Source: Hydrogenophaga sp. A37 (GTDB taxonomy: Bacteria; Pseudomonadota; Gammaproteobacteria; Burkholderiales; Burkholderiaceae_C). Taken from it: DNA of 64,000 nucleotides. The number at the start of each line of letters is the position of its first letter. The stretch's first letter is position 1. Positions 25,201 through 37,100 of this stretch are shown one piece after another. The stretch covers positions 1-64,000 of the forward strand of contig NZ_MUNZ01000055.1 in the NCBI RefSeq assembly GCF_002001205.1, read 5' to 3'. The notes beneath the pieces were generated by a model. The model did not search any database, was not told where the DNA came from, and saw only the letters and a list, made by a program, of their open reading frames with translations. A program made the translations under genes and the position numbers.

Positions 25201-26250
25201 TCAGCGAGAGGCCGCGGGCGGGGCCATCTCGTTCCACTGTGATGGCGTCTCGATCATTGGCCACTCGGGGTCCGGTGTGCTGTCCAGGCTGTCCAGCATC
25301 GAAAAATCGCTCACGGGAACGTCGCTCCGTGCCACCGGTGGCGACAGCGATTCGTGAATGCGGTGCGCCACGTACCAGCTGGCGCGCAACTTGGCTTCCC
25401 GCGTGTGTGAGCCCAGCCGGGGCGTGAGGTGCAGATTGGGGATGTCGTACAGCGGCGTACCCGGCGCGGCCAGACCCGGATGGGCGCCGTCGAGCAGGCA
25501 GGCGTCAATTCGGCCATCGGTCAAAGCCAGCGCCAGCGCCTCGGGATCGAACAGCGAGCTGCGGCTGACACCCACCCAGAGTTGTCCCGGCTTGCAATGG
25601 TTGAGCAAGCGTTCGTTGATCCAGCCCCGGAAACGCGAGGCGTAGACCACCTGCAATGAGATGGCGTCGGAACGGGCCAGCAAATCATTGACTGGAGCGG
25701 GCTCGACGCCCAGTTTCTCCCAGATAGGCGCCGCGTGGTGCACCGCCGGGTCGTAACCCAGAAGACGCACACCGAGGCCCTTGAGCATGGGCGCCAACGT
25801 GTGCGCCACAGGGGCCAGGCCGAGCAGGCCCACGGTGCTGCCCGCCAGCTCGCGCCCCATGCGCACCTGTGCCAGCTTGCGGCCCAGCAAGGCACTCACC
25901 ATGCCCCGCCGGTACAACATCAGAAGGCCGTAGAGCAGGTATTCGGCGTTGGAGCGCACCGTGGCGCTGCGCGCCTGCACCACGCGCACCTGCCGCCTGG
26001 CGCAGGACTCCAGATCGGTGTTGTCGCTGGAAATCTGCATGCGAGCGACCACCTTGAGCAGCGGCGCAAAGTCCAGAAATTCGCTGGACACCACCACGTG
26101 AGGCGGCAACACGAGGGCGCGGGTCTTGTAGACCTGATTGCGCAGGGCCATGGGATCGTCACCCAGCTCGGGGCGAAAAGTCACGTCGTGTCGTTCCTGG
26201 AGCCAGCGGAGCGCCTCAGGAACCAGCGGGTCGAGCAGAAGGACTTCCAT
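25201..26250 (-). CDS. D-2-hydroxyacid dehydrogenase-like protein lacking catalytic residues
   Basis: The 349-residue protein aligns by eye with the NAD-binding D-isomer hydroxyacid dehydrogenases (VGLLGLAPVA, WVGVSRSSLFDPEAL, TPLYDIPNLHLTPRLG). However, the dinucleotide-binding glycines are reduced (GLAPVA where GLGxIG is usual). The catalytic His of TPH is Arg (TPR), and the active-site Glu region DVFExEP reads LDGAHPG. Only the substrate Arg remains. It is probably an inactive or regulatory paralogue. A C-terminal tail of about 35 residues is rich in Ser, Asp and Pro. It stands alone between valS and tusA. Confidence 0.75.
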   Translation of the reverse strand: MEVLLLDPLVPEALRWLQERHDVTFRPELGDDPMALRNQVYKTRALVLPPHVVVSSEFLDFAPLLKVVARMQISSDNTDLESCARRQVRVVQARSATVRSNAEYLLYGLLMLYRRGMVSALLGRKLAQVRMGRELAGSTVGLLGLAPVAHTLAPMLKGLGVRLLGYDPAVHHAAPIWEKLGVEPAPVNDLLARSDAISLQVVYASRFRGWINERLLNHCKPGQLWVGVSRSSLFDPEALALALTDGRIDACLLDGAHPGLAAPGTPLYDIPNLHLTPRLGSHTREAKLRASWYVAHRIHESLSPPVARSDVPVSDFSMLDSLDSTPDPEWPMIETPSQWNEMAPPAASR

Positions 26251-26302
26251 GGGGCAAGGATCGGTGGTGATAGCGGCTTCCGCAACCCCCGGAACCGATG
26301 TC

Positions 26303-26530
26303 TTAGCGGCGTTTGAGCACCGTGATGAAGTCGCTGCCCTCGGTGGCCTGCTCCACCAACTCGTTGCCGGTCTGCTTGGCAAAGGCCTGGAAGTCACGAA
26401 CCGATCCGGCGTCAGTGGCGATCACCTTCAACGTCTGGCCACTGGTCATGTCTGACAACGCTTTCTTGGCCTTCAGAATGGGCAACGGGCAGTTCAGGCC
26501 GCGGGCATCGAGTTCTTTGGTGGCGTTCAT
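26303..26530 (-). CDS. tusA: TusA-type sulfurtransferase
   Basis: The 75-residue protein has the sulfur-carrying Cys in LNCPLPILKAKKAL and the two-layer alpha/beta pattern of TusA/SirA. It passes persulfide sulfur, for example toward tRNA thiolation or other sulfur routes. It is a single gene with an AGGAACC-type site upstream of the ATG at 26530. Confidence 0.9.
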   Translation of the reverse strand: MNATKELDARGLNCPLPILKAKKALSDMTSGQTLKVIATDAGSVRDFQAFAKQTGNELVEQATEGSDFITVLKRR

Positions 26531-26628
26531 GAAGGGGTTCCTGTGAATGACAAATTTTAAACGGGCCAGCCGGGGAACCACCGAAAAGTATCAATTTGTA
26601 CACACTTCCGTCACGCTTCGGTGCGGTG

Positions 26629-27156
26629 TCAGCTCTGCGGCAGTTCCATGAACTGCGGCTCAATGCCCAACGAGCGCAGCCAATCGGCCATGGCGAGCCC
26701 CGTGCCCGCGGGCCAGCACTTGACCTGCTCGGGCGGCAGCAGCTTGTATTCGACCAGTTCGGGCGAGAGCCGGATCTCGCCCTCGGCCTGTGCGTGGTAG
26801 GTGATGAGCACCTGGTTCATGCGCTGAAAGTCGTGCACGCCCACCAGGCGCAGGGCCGTGACGGTCAGCCCCGTCTCTTCGGCGATCTCGCGCCGAATGC
26901 CCTCCTCCGGCGTCTCACCCGCCTCCATGAAACCGGTGATGAGGGCAAACATGCGGTTCTGCCAGGCCGCATTGCGCGCGAGCAGCACCTTGTCACCCAC
27001 CTGCACGATGGCGGCCAGCACGGGCGTGGGGTTGTTCCAGTGCGTGAAATCGCAGGCGGTGCAACGCAACCGCTCCTTGTAGCCACCGTCTTCCTCGCTG
27101 CCTACCAGGGCCAGTGGTGTGGCGCAGCGGGGGCAAAAGCGGTATGCGGTCTCCAT
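26629..27156 (-). CDS. Nudix hydrolase with zinc ribbon
   Basis: The 175-residue protein has an N-terminal zinc ribbon (CPRC at 8-11 and CTAC near 32-35). The Nudix box follows: GFMEAGETPEEGIRREIAEETG, residues about 74-95. This domain order resembles NudC-like pyrophosphohydrolases, but the N-terminal NudC domain is missing and the SQPWPFPxS signature is absent, so the substrate is open. The start is the ATG at 27156; a GTG one codon earlier is possible. Confidence 0.88.
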   Translation of the reverse strand: METAYRFCPRCATPLALVGSEEDGGYKERLRCTACDFTHWNNPTPVLAAIVQVGDKVLLARNAAWQNRMFALITGFMEAGETPEEGIRREIAEETGLTVTALRLVGVHDFQRMNQVLITYHAQAEGEIRLSPELVEYKLLPPEQVKCWPAGTGLAMADWLRSLGIEPQFMELPQS

Positions 27157-27190
27157 CACAGCGGCCCTCGGTCGCCACCGAACACGCCAA

Positions 27191-27271
27191 CCGAGGACAC
27201 CGCCGGGCCGGCTTTGCCGGACGGCTGGTGTCGCCCTGAGGGGAGGCGCCGCAGGCGCTTCGGGGCGAGCG
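27191..27271 (+). repeat. Palindromic intergenic repeat, copy 4
   Basis: This member of the copy-1 family has the GGCCGGCtttGCCGG stem and a GGTGTCGCCCTgaggGG segment. Its right end carries GGCGCCGCAGGCGCTTC. It lies between the cysM stop and the nudix start on the minus strand. Confidence 0.75.
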
Positions 27272-27276
27272 TCATA

Positions 27277-28179
27277 TCAAGCCGGGAACACGCCGGTGGA
27301 CAGGTACCGGTCGCCGCGGTCACAGACCACGAAAACGATGGTTGCGTTCTCGACTTGGGCCGCGATCTGCTGCGCCACCCAGCACGCACCGGCGGCCGAG
27401 ATGCCGGCGAAGATGCCCTCTTCGCGCGCCAGCCGGCGGCACATCTCTTCCGCATCGCTCTGGCTCACGAGCACCAACTCGTCCACGCCAGACGGGTCGT
27501 AGATCTTGGGCAGGTAGGCCTGCGGCCACTTGCGGATGCCGGGGATGCGCGAGCCCTCGCTGGGCTGCGCGCCGATGATGCGGATCGCCGGGTTTTTTTC
27601 TTTCAAGAAACGCGAGACGCCGGTGATGGTGCCGGTGGTGCCCATGGCGCTCACAAAGTGCGTGATGCGCCCGCCGGTCTGCTCCCAGAGCTCGGGGCCG
27701 GTGGTCTCGTAGTGGATGCGCGGGTTGTCGGCGTTGGCGAACTGGTCGAGCACCCGGCCCTTGCCCTCTTTCTCCATCTTGTCGGCCAGGTCGCGCGCGT
27801 ACTCCATGCCACCACTTTTGGGTGTGAGGATCAGTTCGGCGCCGAAGGCCTTCATGGTCTGGGCACGTTCGATCGACAGGTCCTCCGGCATGATCAACAC
27901 CATGCGGTAGCCCTTGATGGCAGCGGCCATCGCCAGGGCAATGCCGGTGTTGCCCGAAGTGGCTTCAATCAGCGTGTCACCGGGCTGGATCTCACCGCGC
28001 TTCTGGGCGCGCTGAATCATCGAGAGCGCCGGGCGGTCTTTCACCGAGCCGGCCGGGTTGTTGCCTTCGAGTTTGCCCAGCACCACGTTGCCACGGGCCT
28101 GGTGGTCGGCGGCGCCGATGCGCTGCAGCGCCACCAGCGGCGTGTGGCCGATGGCATCTTCAATCGTCGGATATTTCAT
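27277..28179 (-). CDS. cysM: Cysteine synthase B (CysM)
   Basis: The 300-residue PLP enzyme makes cysteine from O-acetylserine and sulfide or thiosulfate. The PLP Lys is in NPAGSVKDRPAL, the substrate loop is EATSGNTGIALA, and the phosphate-binding GTTGTITGVSRFL is intact. The length and the ISAAGACWVA segment favour CysM over CysK. The ATG at 28179 is 41 bases from the divergent tRNA-Leu gene. Confidence 0.94.
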   Translation of the reverse strand: MKYPTIEDAIGHTPLVALQRIGAADHQARGNVVLGKLEGNNPAGSVKDRPALSMIQRAQKRGEIQPGDTLIEATSGNTGIALAMAAAIKGYRMVLIMPEDLSIERAQTMKAFGAELILTPKSGGMEYARDLADKMEKEGKGRVLDQFANADNPRIHYETTGPELWEQTGGRITHFVSAMGTTGTITGVSRFLKEKNPAIRIIGAQPSEGSRIPGIRKWPQAYLPKIYDPSGVDELVLVSQSDAEEMCRRLAREEGIFAGISAAGACWVAQQIAAQVENATIVFVVCDRGDRYLSTGVFPA

Positions 28180-28220
28180 GTGCGCCACTGTGCCATAATT
28201 TCGCGCTCCACACATTCAAC

Positions 28221-28305
28221 GCCCGGGTGGTGAAATTGGTAGACGCAGGGGACTCAAAATCCCCCGCCGCAAGGCGTGCCGGTTCGATTCCGGCCCCGGG
28301 CACCA
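28221..28305 (+). tRNA. tRNA-Leu (anticodon CAA)
   Basis: This 85-base class II tRNA has acceptor arms GCCCGGG and CCCGGGC, a D-arm with GGTGAAATTGGTAGAC, and an anticodon stem GGGGA/TCCCC around CTCAAAA, giving anticodon CAA for TTG. It has a long variable arm, a TTCGATTC T-loop and an encoded CCA. A CCATAATT box at about 28193 may be its -10. The restriction island starts immediately downstream. Confidence 0.97.
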
Positions 28306-28306
28306 C
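28297..28306 (+). repeat. Putative island boundary repeat, left (tRNA 3' end)
   Basis: CGGGCACCAC covers the last acceptor bases and CCA of tRNA-Leu plus one base. The same ten bases recur at 38321-38330, at the other end of the restriction island. A ten-base match could be chance, and no integrase gene lies between. Confidence 0.4.
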
Positions 28307-28342
28307 GTGACAAAGTCAGACCGCATCACGAGGTCTCAAAAG

Positions 28343-28373
28343 CCCGCACGCTCCCCAGCGTCGCGGGTTTTTT
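28343..28373 (+). terminator. Rho-independent terminator after tRNA-Leu
   Basis: CCCGCACGCT, loop CCCC, AGCGTCGCGGG (one bulged base), then a run of six T. It lies 38 bases after the tRNA and should end its transcript. Confidence 0.8.
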
Positions 28374-28690
28374 CTTTTCTTGTCTCACGCCCTATTCGCC
28401 GGTAGTGGTGGCCGGGGCACTGCGTTTGCCATCACTGCTTCGGTCTCGCCTGTTGCAGTCAACGGGAAACCCAGACCGTTCTGGACCGAGGGGCGGCGCG
28501 TACTCCCGTTAGGTTCTGACTGGTCACCGCGTTGCCAAGAGCGCTGTCGTTCAGAAGGTCAGAACAAGCCTCTCCGACCACATCGGAGGTTGCTGATTTC
28601 GAGCCAGCTTCCTCGTGTAACCTCCCATCAATGCTTCTCAGAACAGCACGCGAAGTCACCGCACCCTGACTTGCACAAGATTCAAAAACA
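28374..28690. other. Island left flank, no gene recognised
   Basis: The stretch from the terminator to hsdM holds no convincing gene on either strand; the small open frames have no start context or family resemblance. Base composition is visibly less GC-rich than the chromosome around it, as expected for acquired DNA. It probably contains the hsd promoter. Confidence 0.5.
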
Positions 28691-31142
<2,452 letters not shown>

Positions 31143-31150
<8 letters not shown>

Positions 31151-32444
31151 CGTAGGCCAACCGAAGCCCTTTCCGACGCTCGCATTGGCGCAGATTGCCT
31201 CGCGAATCACTGATGGGTCACATTTCAGTCCCACACCTCAGATGCAAGGGCAACTCATTGCAAACGTGAAGGACATGAAGTCGGGCCGGATCGACTTCGA
31301 TAGTTGCACCCGAATCTCGACGCTAGCGTTTCGTGAGCTCAAGGCCACAGGCTGCGTCATCAAGAAGGGCAATGTCTTGCTGTCCAAGGACGGAACGGTC
31401 GGTCGCGTTGTCGTGTACGAGAGCGAGCAAGAGATCGGCGCACTTTCGTCCATTTGTCTCATCACGCCGCAAGTCGAACAGCATCCTCGCTTTTTGGGGC
31501 ATGCGCTGCAAAGTCATGACTGCGTTCGGCAATACGAGAACGCGATGTCGGGCAGCGCGCTTCGTCGGCTAGTCCTGCGAGACATACGCCAGATCCGCGT
31601 GCCGACGCCGGCAGTTGACGAGCAAGCGACAGTCGCCGAGATCCTCGACACCCTCGACACCACCATCCGCCAGACCGAGGCGATCATCGAGAAGCTCAAG
31701 CAGGTCAAGCAGGGGCTGCTGCACGACCTGCTGACCCGCGGCATCGACGCGAACGGCGAACTGCGCCCGCCGCAGAGCCGAGCGCCCCATCTCTACAAGC
31801 ACTCGCCGCTCGGGTGGATTCCGAATGAGTGGACCACTTCTAGCATTGACGTGGTTTGTTCGGACGTTGTCGATTGCCCGCACTCCACTCCCAGCTTTCA
31901 GGACGACGGGGTTTTGGTTGCCAGAACGATGCACATCAAGGCCGGCGTGTTTCTGGAGCGCCTTGCCTCCCGAGTTTCAGAAGCTGAGTACCGAGACCGA
32001 GTTGTGCGGTTGCGCCCTGAGCCGGGCGACGTAGTCTTCACGCGCGAGGCCCCCGTCGGCGAGGCTTTCGTGATTCCTGCTGGAATGCGGATCTGCTTGG
32101 GGCAGCGCGTCATGCTGCTGCGCCCACGATCCGAAGTGGCCCTAGGGCCGTTCTTGCTCGCTCAGATCTACTCCGGCGCCGTTGCGGACCGAATTGCGGC
32201 TTTGACTGCTGGCACGACGAACCCGCATCTCAATGTTGCTGAAGTGCGTCTGTTCATCTTGCCGCTACCGCCTGTGTCTGAGCAGACGCTGATTCAGCAG
32301 CAGTTGGGTGGCTTGGACCATCGCATCGCCGTCGAAAGTGCGGAGCGCGACAAGCTACTCACTTTAAAGTCCGGCCTCATGGACGACCTCCTCACCGGCC
32401 GCGTCCGCGTCACGCCCTTGCTGCAATCGGAAGCCGCACTATGA
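31143..32444 (+). CDS. hsdS: Type I restriction-modification specificity subunit
   Basis: The 433-residue protein has two target-recognition domains, roughly residues 10-170 and 215-380. They are separated by the conserved helix ([20 protein letters not shown]) and followed by a second one ([16 protein letters not shown]). The recognition sites cannot be predicted. Codon use in the two recognition domains is less GC-biased than in hsdM or hsdR, common for these fast-diverging parts. The start overlaps hsdM and the stop overlaps the next ATG, so the genes are co-translated. Confidence 0.94.
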
Positions 32445-33895
32445 ACCCCGTGCAACTCGACCGCCTGTTGACCAACCTGCGCCGTCTGCAGGGTGAGCGG
32501 GAGTGGGTAGAGTTCAAACGGAACAACGAGTCGCCCGACATGATCGGGCAGACCGTGTCTGCCCTGTCCAACGGCGCACGAATGCGCAACGAGCCCTTTG
32601 CCTACATGGTGTGGGGCGTGGAAGACGGCACCCATGCTGTGGTGGGCACCGCGTTCAAGCCGGCCGAGGCACGCAAGGGTGGCGAAGAACTGGAGCACTG
32701 GCTGGTGCGCATGCTCACGCCGCGGCTGGACCTGCGGTTTCACTCGCTGGAGAGTGCTGGCCAGCCCGTGGTGGTGCTGGAGATCCCGGCGGCGTTGCAC
32801 ACCCCGGTGCAGTTCTCGGGCACCGAGTACCTGCGCATAGGCAGCCTGAACAAGCCGCTGAAGGACTACCCGGAGAAGGAGCGCGAACTCTGGCAGGTGC
32901 TCAACGCCAGTCGGTTTGAGCAGGGCGTGGCCAAGGCCAGCGTGGATGCCGACGAGGTGCTGCGCCTGTTGGACTACCCGCGCTACTTTGAACTCACGGC
33001 GCAGCCGCTGCCCGCGAACAAAGAAGCCATTCTGGCCAAGCTGGTGGCGGACAACCTGGTGACCGATGGTTTGCAGGGGCTGTGCATCACCAACCTGGGC
33101 GCCATCTTGTTTGCCCGGAACTTGAGTGATTTCGGCGCGCTGGGGCGCAAGGGGCTTCGGGTCATCAAATACACCGGCAAGAACCGGGTGGCCGGTGGGC
33201 GCGAAGCCCCAGGCAATAAGGGCTATGCGGTGGGTTTTGAGGGGGCCATTGGCTACATCAACAACCTGCTGCCCGTGAGCGAAGAAATTGGGCAGGCGCT
33301 GCGGCGCGAGGTGCGCGCCTACCCCGAGCTGGCGATTCGCGAGCTGGTGGCCAACGCACTGATTCACCAGGATTTCACGGTGCCAGGCGCGGGGCCGACG
33401 GTGGAGCTGTTTGACGACCGCATCGAGATCACCAACCCCGGCAAACCCCTGGTGGACACGCTGCGCATGATGGACGAGCCGCCACGCTCTCGCAACGAGT
33501 CGCTGGCCCGGCTGATGCGCCGTATGAACATCTGCGAGGAGCGCGGCAGCGGCATTGACAAGGTGGTGCACCACGTGGAGCTGTACCAGTTGCCGGCGCC
33601 CAGCTTTGTGTTGAAAGACCAGTCCATGGTGGTGACGCTGTACAGCCGCCTGGCCTTGAAGGACATGAGCAAGGACGACCGGGTTCGGGCCTGCTACCAA
33701 CACGCGTGCTTGAAGTACGTGTCCAACGAGGTGCTGACCAATGCCAGCCTGCGCCAGCGGTTTCAGATCTCGGAAGGCAACTCGGCGCAGGCTTCGCGCA
33801 TCATTGCCGAGACGGTGGAGGCAGAGCTGATCAAGCCCACCGACCCGGACAACAAGTCGCGCAAGCTGATGCAGTACCACCCGTTTTGGGCTTAG
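32441..33895 (+). CDS. AlbA_2/Schlafen-type ATP-binding protein of the hsd operon
   Basis: The 484-residue protein has an N-terminal AlbA_2 domain (EREWVEFKRNNESPDMIGQT, FAYMVWGVED, YLRIGSLNKPL). A C-terminal GHKL-type ATPase-like part follows: ELVANALIHQDF near 302-313, FDDRIEITNPGKP and RGSGIDKVV. A short winged-helix-like tail ends it. This is the COG2865 arrangement, sometimes annotated as RecG-like or transcriptional regulator. Such genes are often found inside type I RM operons, where they may regulate the system or help defence. ATGA overlap with hsdS. Confidence 0.85.
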   Translation: MNPVQLDRLLTNLRRLQGEREWVEFKRNNESPDMIGQTVSALSNGARMRNEPFAYMVWGVEDGTHAVVGTAFKPAEARKGGEELEHWLVRMLTPRLDLRFHSLESAGQPVVVLEIPAALHTPVQFSGTEYLRIGSLNKPLKDYPEKERELWQVLNASRFEQGVAKASVDADEVLRLLDYPRYFELTAQPLPANKEAILAKLVADNLVTDGLQGLCITNLGAILFARNLSDFGALGRKGLRVIKYTGKNRVAGGREAPGNKGYAVGFEGAIGYINNLLPVSEEIGQALRREVRAYPELAIRELVANALIHQDFTVPGAGPTVELFDDRIEITNPGKPLVDTLRMMDEPPRSRNESLARLMRRMNICEERGSGIDKVVHHVELYQLPAPSFVLKDQSMVVTLYSRLALKDMSKDDRVRACYQHACLKYVSNEVLTNASLRQRFQISEGNSAQASRIIAETVEAELIKPTDPDNKSRKLMQYHPFWA

Positions 33896-34064
33896 CAAAT
33901 GGGGCTGAGCGCTGTTTGACGGGAAATGGTTCCCAGGCGGTTCCGGCGGCAGTTTTTTCGCGTAAGTGGTTGATTACAAATGGGTATTTCTATTTGATGG
34001 CTATTTGATCGGTGCACCTGGATTTGGCTGGTTCACGCCGGCCCTGGCTGCAGCAGGTGCCGGA

Positions 34065-34120
34065 TATGGGCTCTTATGGATTTCTATGGACTTTTATGGG
34101 CTTTCTATGAGCTGCTATGG
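34065..34120 (+). repeat. Six TATGR repeats on a 10-11 bp period before hsdR
   Basis: TATGG or TATGA starts at 34065, 34075, 34085, 34095, 34106 and 34116, each followed by a short pyrimidine-rich linker. The spacing of 10, 10, 10, 11 and 10 bases puts all six on one face of the helix. The rest of the 252-base gap (33896-34147) shows no gene. It ends 28 bases before the hsdR start. Confidence 0.75.
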
Positions 34121-34147
34121 GCTCCCGACACATAAAGCGAGGTAGGC

Positions 34148-37100
34148 ATGGGCTGGGAACTGGACGAGGTCGAACGACCCTTTGTCGAACAACTGCAGGC
34201 CATGGGCTGGCGGTATGTGGCCGGCCACCTGAACAACCCAGCCACCACGGGCCGGGCCAGCTTCACCGAAGTCATCCAGGAAGCCACGCTGCGCCGGCAG
34301 ATCCACGCGCTGAATCTGCGTGATGTGAATGGTCAAGACCAGCCCTGGCTGGACGAAGAGCGCCTGACCCAGGCCATTGGCGCACTGACCCGCATCCCGG
34401 CCCACCGGCTGATGGAAGCCAACCGCGCAGCGACCGATCTGCTGCTGGGAGGCCTCACGGTGGAGGGCTTGCCCGGCTGGGACGGCGGGCGCCACCAGAC
34501 CATCCACTACATCGACTGGGCGCACCCCGAGCGCAACGAGTTCACGGTGGTCAACCAGTACCGGGTGGACTGCCCGCCGGGCTACACGCGCGGCAAGGCC
34601 TTCATCGTGCCCGACCTGGTGCTGCTGGTGAACGGCATTCCGCTGGTGGTGGTGGAGTGCAAAAGCCCCAGCGTGCCCGAGCCCCTGGCCGAGGCGGTGG
34701 ACCAACTGCGCCGCTACAGCAACCAGCGGCGCGCCAGCGGTGAGGTGGACGACAACGAAGGCAACGAGCCGCTGTTCCACACCAACCAGTTGCTGATCGC
34801 GACCAGCTATGACGAAGCCCGAGTGGGCAGCGTGGGCGCGGCCTTCCAGCACTACGCCGCGTGGAAAACGGTGGCCGGCGCTGACGGTCAGGGCACCGAG
34901 GCCGACGTGGCAACCGCGCTGGGCAAAGCCCAACTCTCGGAGCAAGAGCGCCTGGTGGCCGGCCTGCTGCGCCCGGCGCACCTGTTGGACGTGGTGCAGC
35001 ACTTCACGCTGTTCATGGCGGCCGATGGCCAGACCTTCAAGTCGGTCTGCCGCTACCAGCAGTACCGGGCGGTGAACCGTGCCATCCACCGCTTGCGCAC
35101 CGGCCAGACGCGGCTGCAAGACGGCGAATTCGACCGGCGCGGTGGCATCGTCTGGCACACCCAGGGCTCCGGCAAGAGCCTGACCATGGTGTTCCTGATG
35201 CGCAAACTGCGCTCAGACCCGCAGCTGCGCCGCTTCAAGGTGGTGGTGGTAACCGACCGCAACGACCTGGAAGCGCAGCTCTCGGCCACCGCCACGCTGA
35301 CCGGCCAGAACGTGCTGCGCGCCACCTCGGCCGAAGACCTGAAGCGGCACCTGCGCCGCCAGGGGCCGGACATCGTGTTCGGCATGATCCAGAAGCAACG
35401 TGGCGGCGATGCCGCTGGCGAGCCGGGCCTGAAAGCGGAAGACCTGCCCCGGCTGGTGGCCCGCGAGGTGGCGCCCAAAGCCTACGAGCCCGAGGTGCTG
35501 AACGAGGACGAGCACATCCTGGTGATGGTGGACGAGGCCCACCGCGGCCAGGCGGGCGACCTGCACGCCGCGTTGCAGGTGGGCCTGCCCAACTGCGCCC
35601 GCATCGGTTTCACCGGCACGCCGATCTTGATGGGCGACAAGAAGCGCACCCACGAAATCTTCGGCGAATTCATCGACCGCTACACGATCCGCGAGGCCGA
35701 GGCAGACGGCGCCATCGTGCCCATCCTCTACGAGGGCCGCACGGCACACGGCGCGGTAAAGGACGGTGCCAATCTGGACGAGCTGTTTGAAGACCTGTTC
35801 CGTGAGCACACGCCCGAAGAGCTGGAAGCCATCAAGCAGAAGTACGCCACCCGGGGCCACATCTTCGAAGCGCCGGACCTGATTGCCGACAAGGCGCGCG
35901 ACATGCTGCGCCACTACGTGACACACATCTTGCCCAACGGCTTCAAGGCCCAGGTGGTGGCCTACAGCCGGCTGGCGGTGGTGCGCTACCTGGATGCGTT
36001 CATGGTCGCCCGCACCGAGCTGCTGGCCGAGGCCCACGCGCTGAGCCCGCAAGACAAGGCGCTGGACGACGAGGCCCTGTGCCAGCGGCCGGCGGGCGTG
36101 CAGGCCCAGGTGCAAGCCTGGCGCTACCGAGAGCTGCTGGCCAGGATCGAATTCGCCCCGGTGATCTCGGGCGGCAACAACGACGACCCGGCCTGGAAGC
36201 CATGGACCGACAGCGGTGCTCAGAAGGAGCGCATCGACCGCTTCAAGAAGCCGCTGCTGCACGCCAACCCGGCCAAGACCGACCCGCTGGCCTTCCTGGT
36301 GGTGAAGTCCATGCTGCTGACCGGTTTTGACGCCCCCATTGAGGGCGTGATGTACCTGGACAGGCCAATTCGCGAGGCGGAGCTGTTGCAGACCATCGCC
36401 CGGGTGAACCGCACCGGTTACGGCAAGAAGTTCGGCATCGTGGTGGACTACTTTGGCCTGGCCCACCACCTCAAAGAGGCACTGAACGTCTATGCCGATG
36501 AAGACATTGACGGTGCTTTGCAAAGCCTGAAAGACGAGGTGCCCGTGCTGCGCGACCGGCACCTGCGGGTGGTGGACCTGTTCCGCAGCCGCGGCATTGA
36601 AAACCTGTCCGACCACGAAGCCTGCGTGGAAGCCCTGGCCGACGAGCGTCTGCGAGCCGAATTCGCCGTGAAGCTCAAGGCCTTCCTGGACACGCTGGAC
36701 GTGGTGCTGCCGCGGCCCGAGGGCCTGCCGTTTTCGCCCGACGCCAAGCTGCTGGCCTTCATCTACGCCCGCGCCCGCAACCGCTACCGAGACACGCCCG
36801 TGCTGGGCAAGGACGTGGGCGCCAAGGTGCGCAAGCTGATTGACGACCACGTGGTGTCGATGGGCGTGGACCCGAAGATTCCGCCGGTGTCGCTGACCGA
36901 CGCCGACTTCGGCAACAAGGTGGCCCGCGAACCAAACGACCGCGCCAAGGCTTCGGAGATGGAGCACGCGATCCGCGCTCACATTCGCGAGCACATGGAC
37001 CAGGACCCAGTGGCCTACCGCAAGCTCAGTGATCGACTGCGCGATCTGCTGACCCAGATGGGCGAGCAGTGGAACGAGCTGGCGGCATCACTGCAAGTGC

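Noticed and set aside
34065-34120. Phased repeats as a CRISPR array
   Set aside because: Units are only about ten bases, there are no spacers of normal length and no cas genes.
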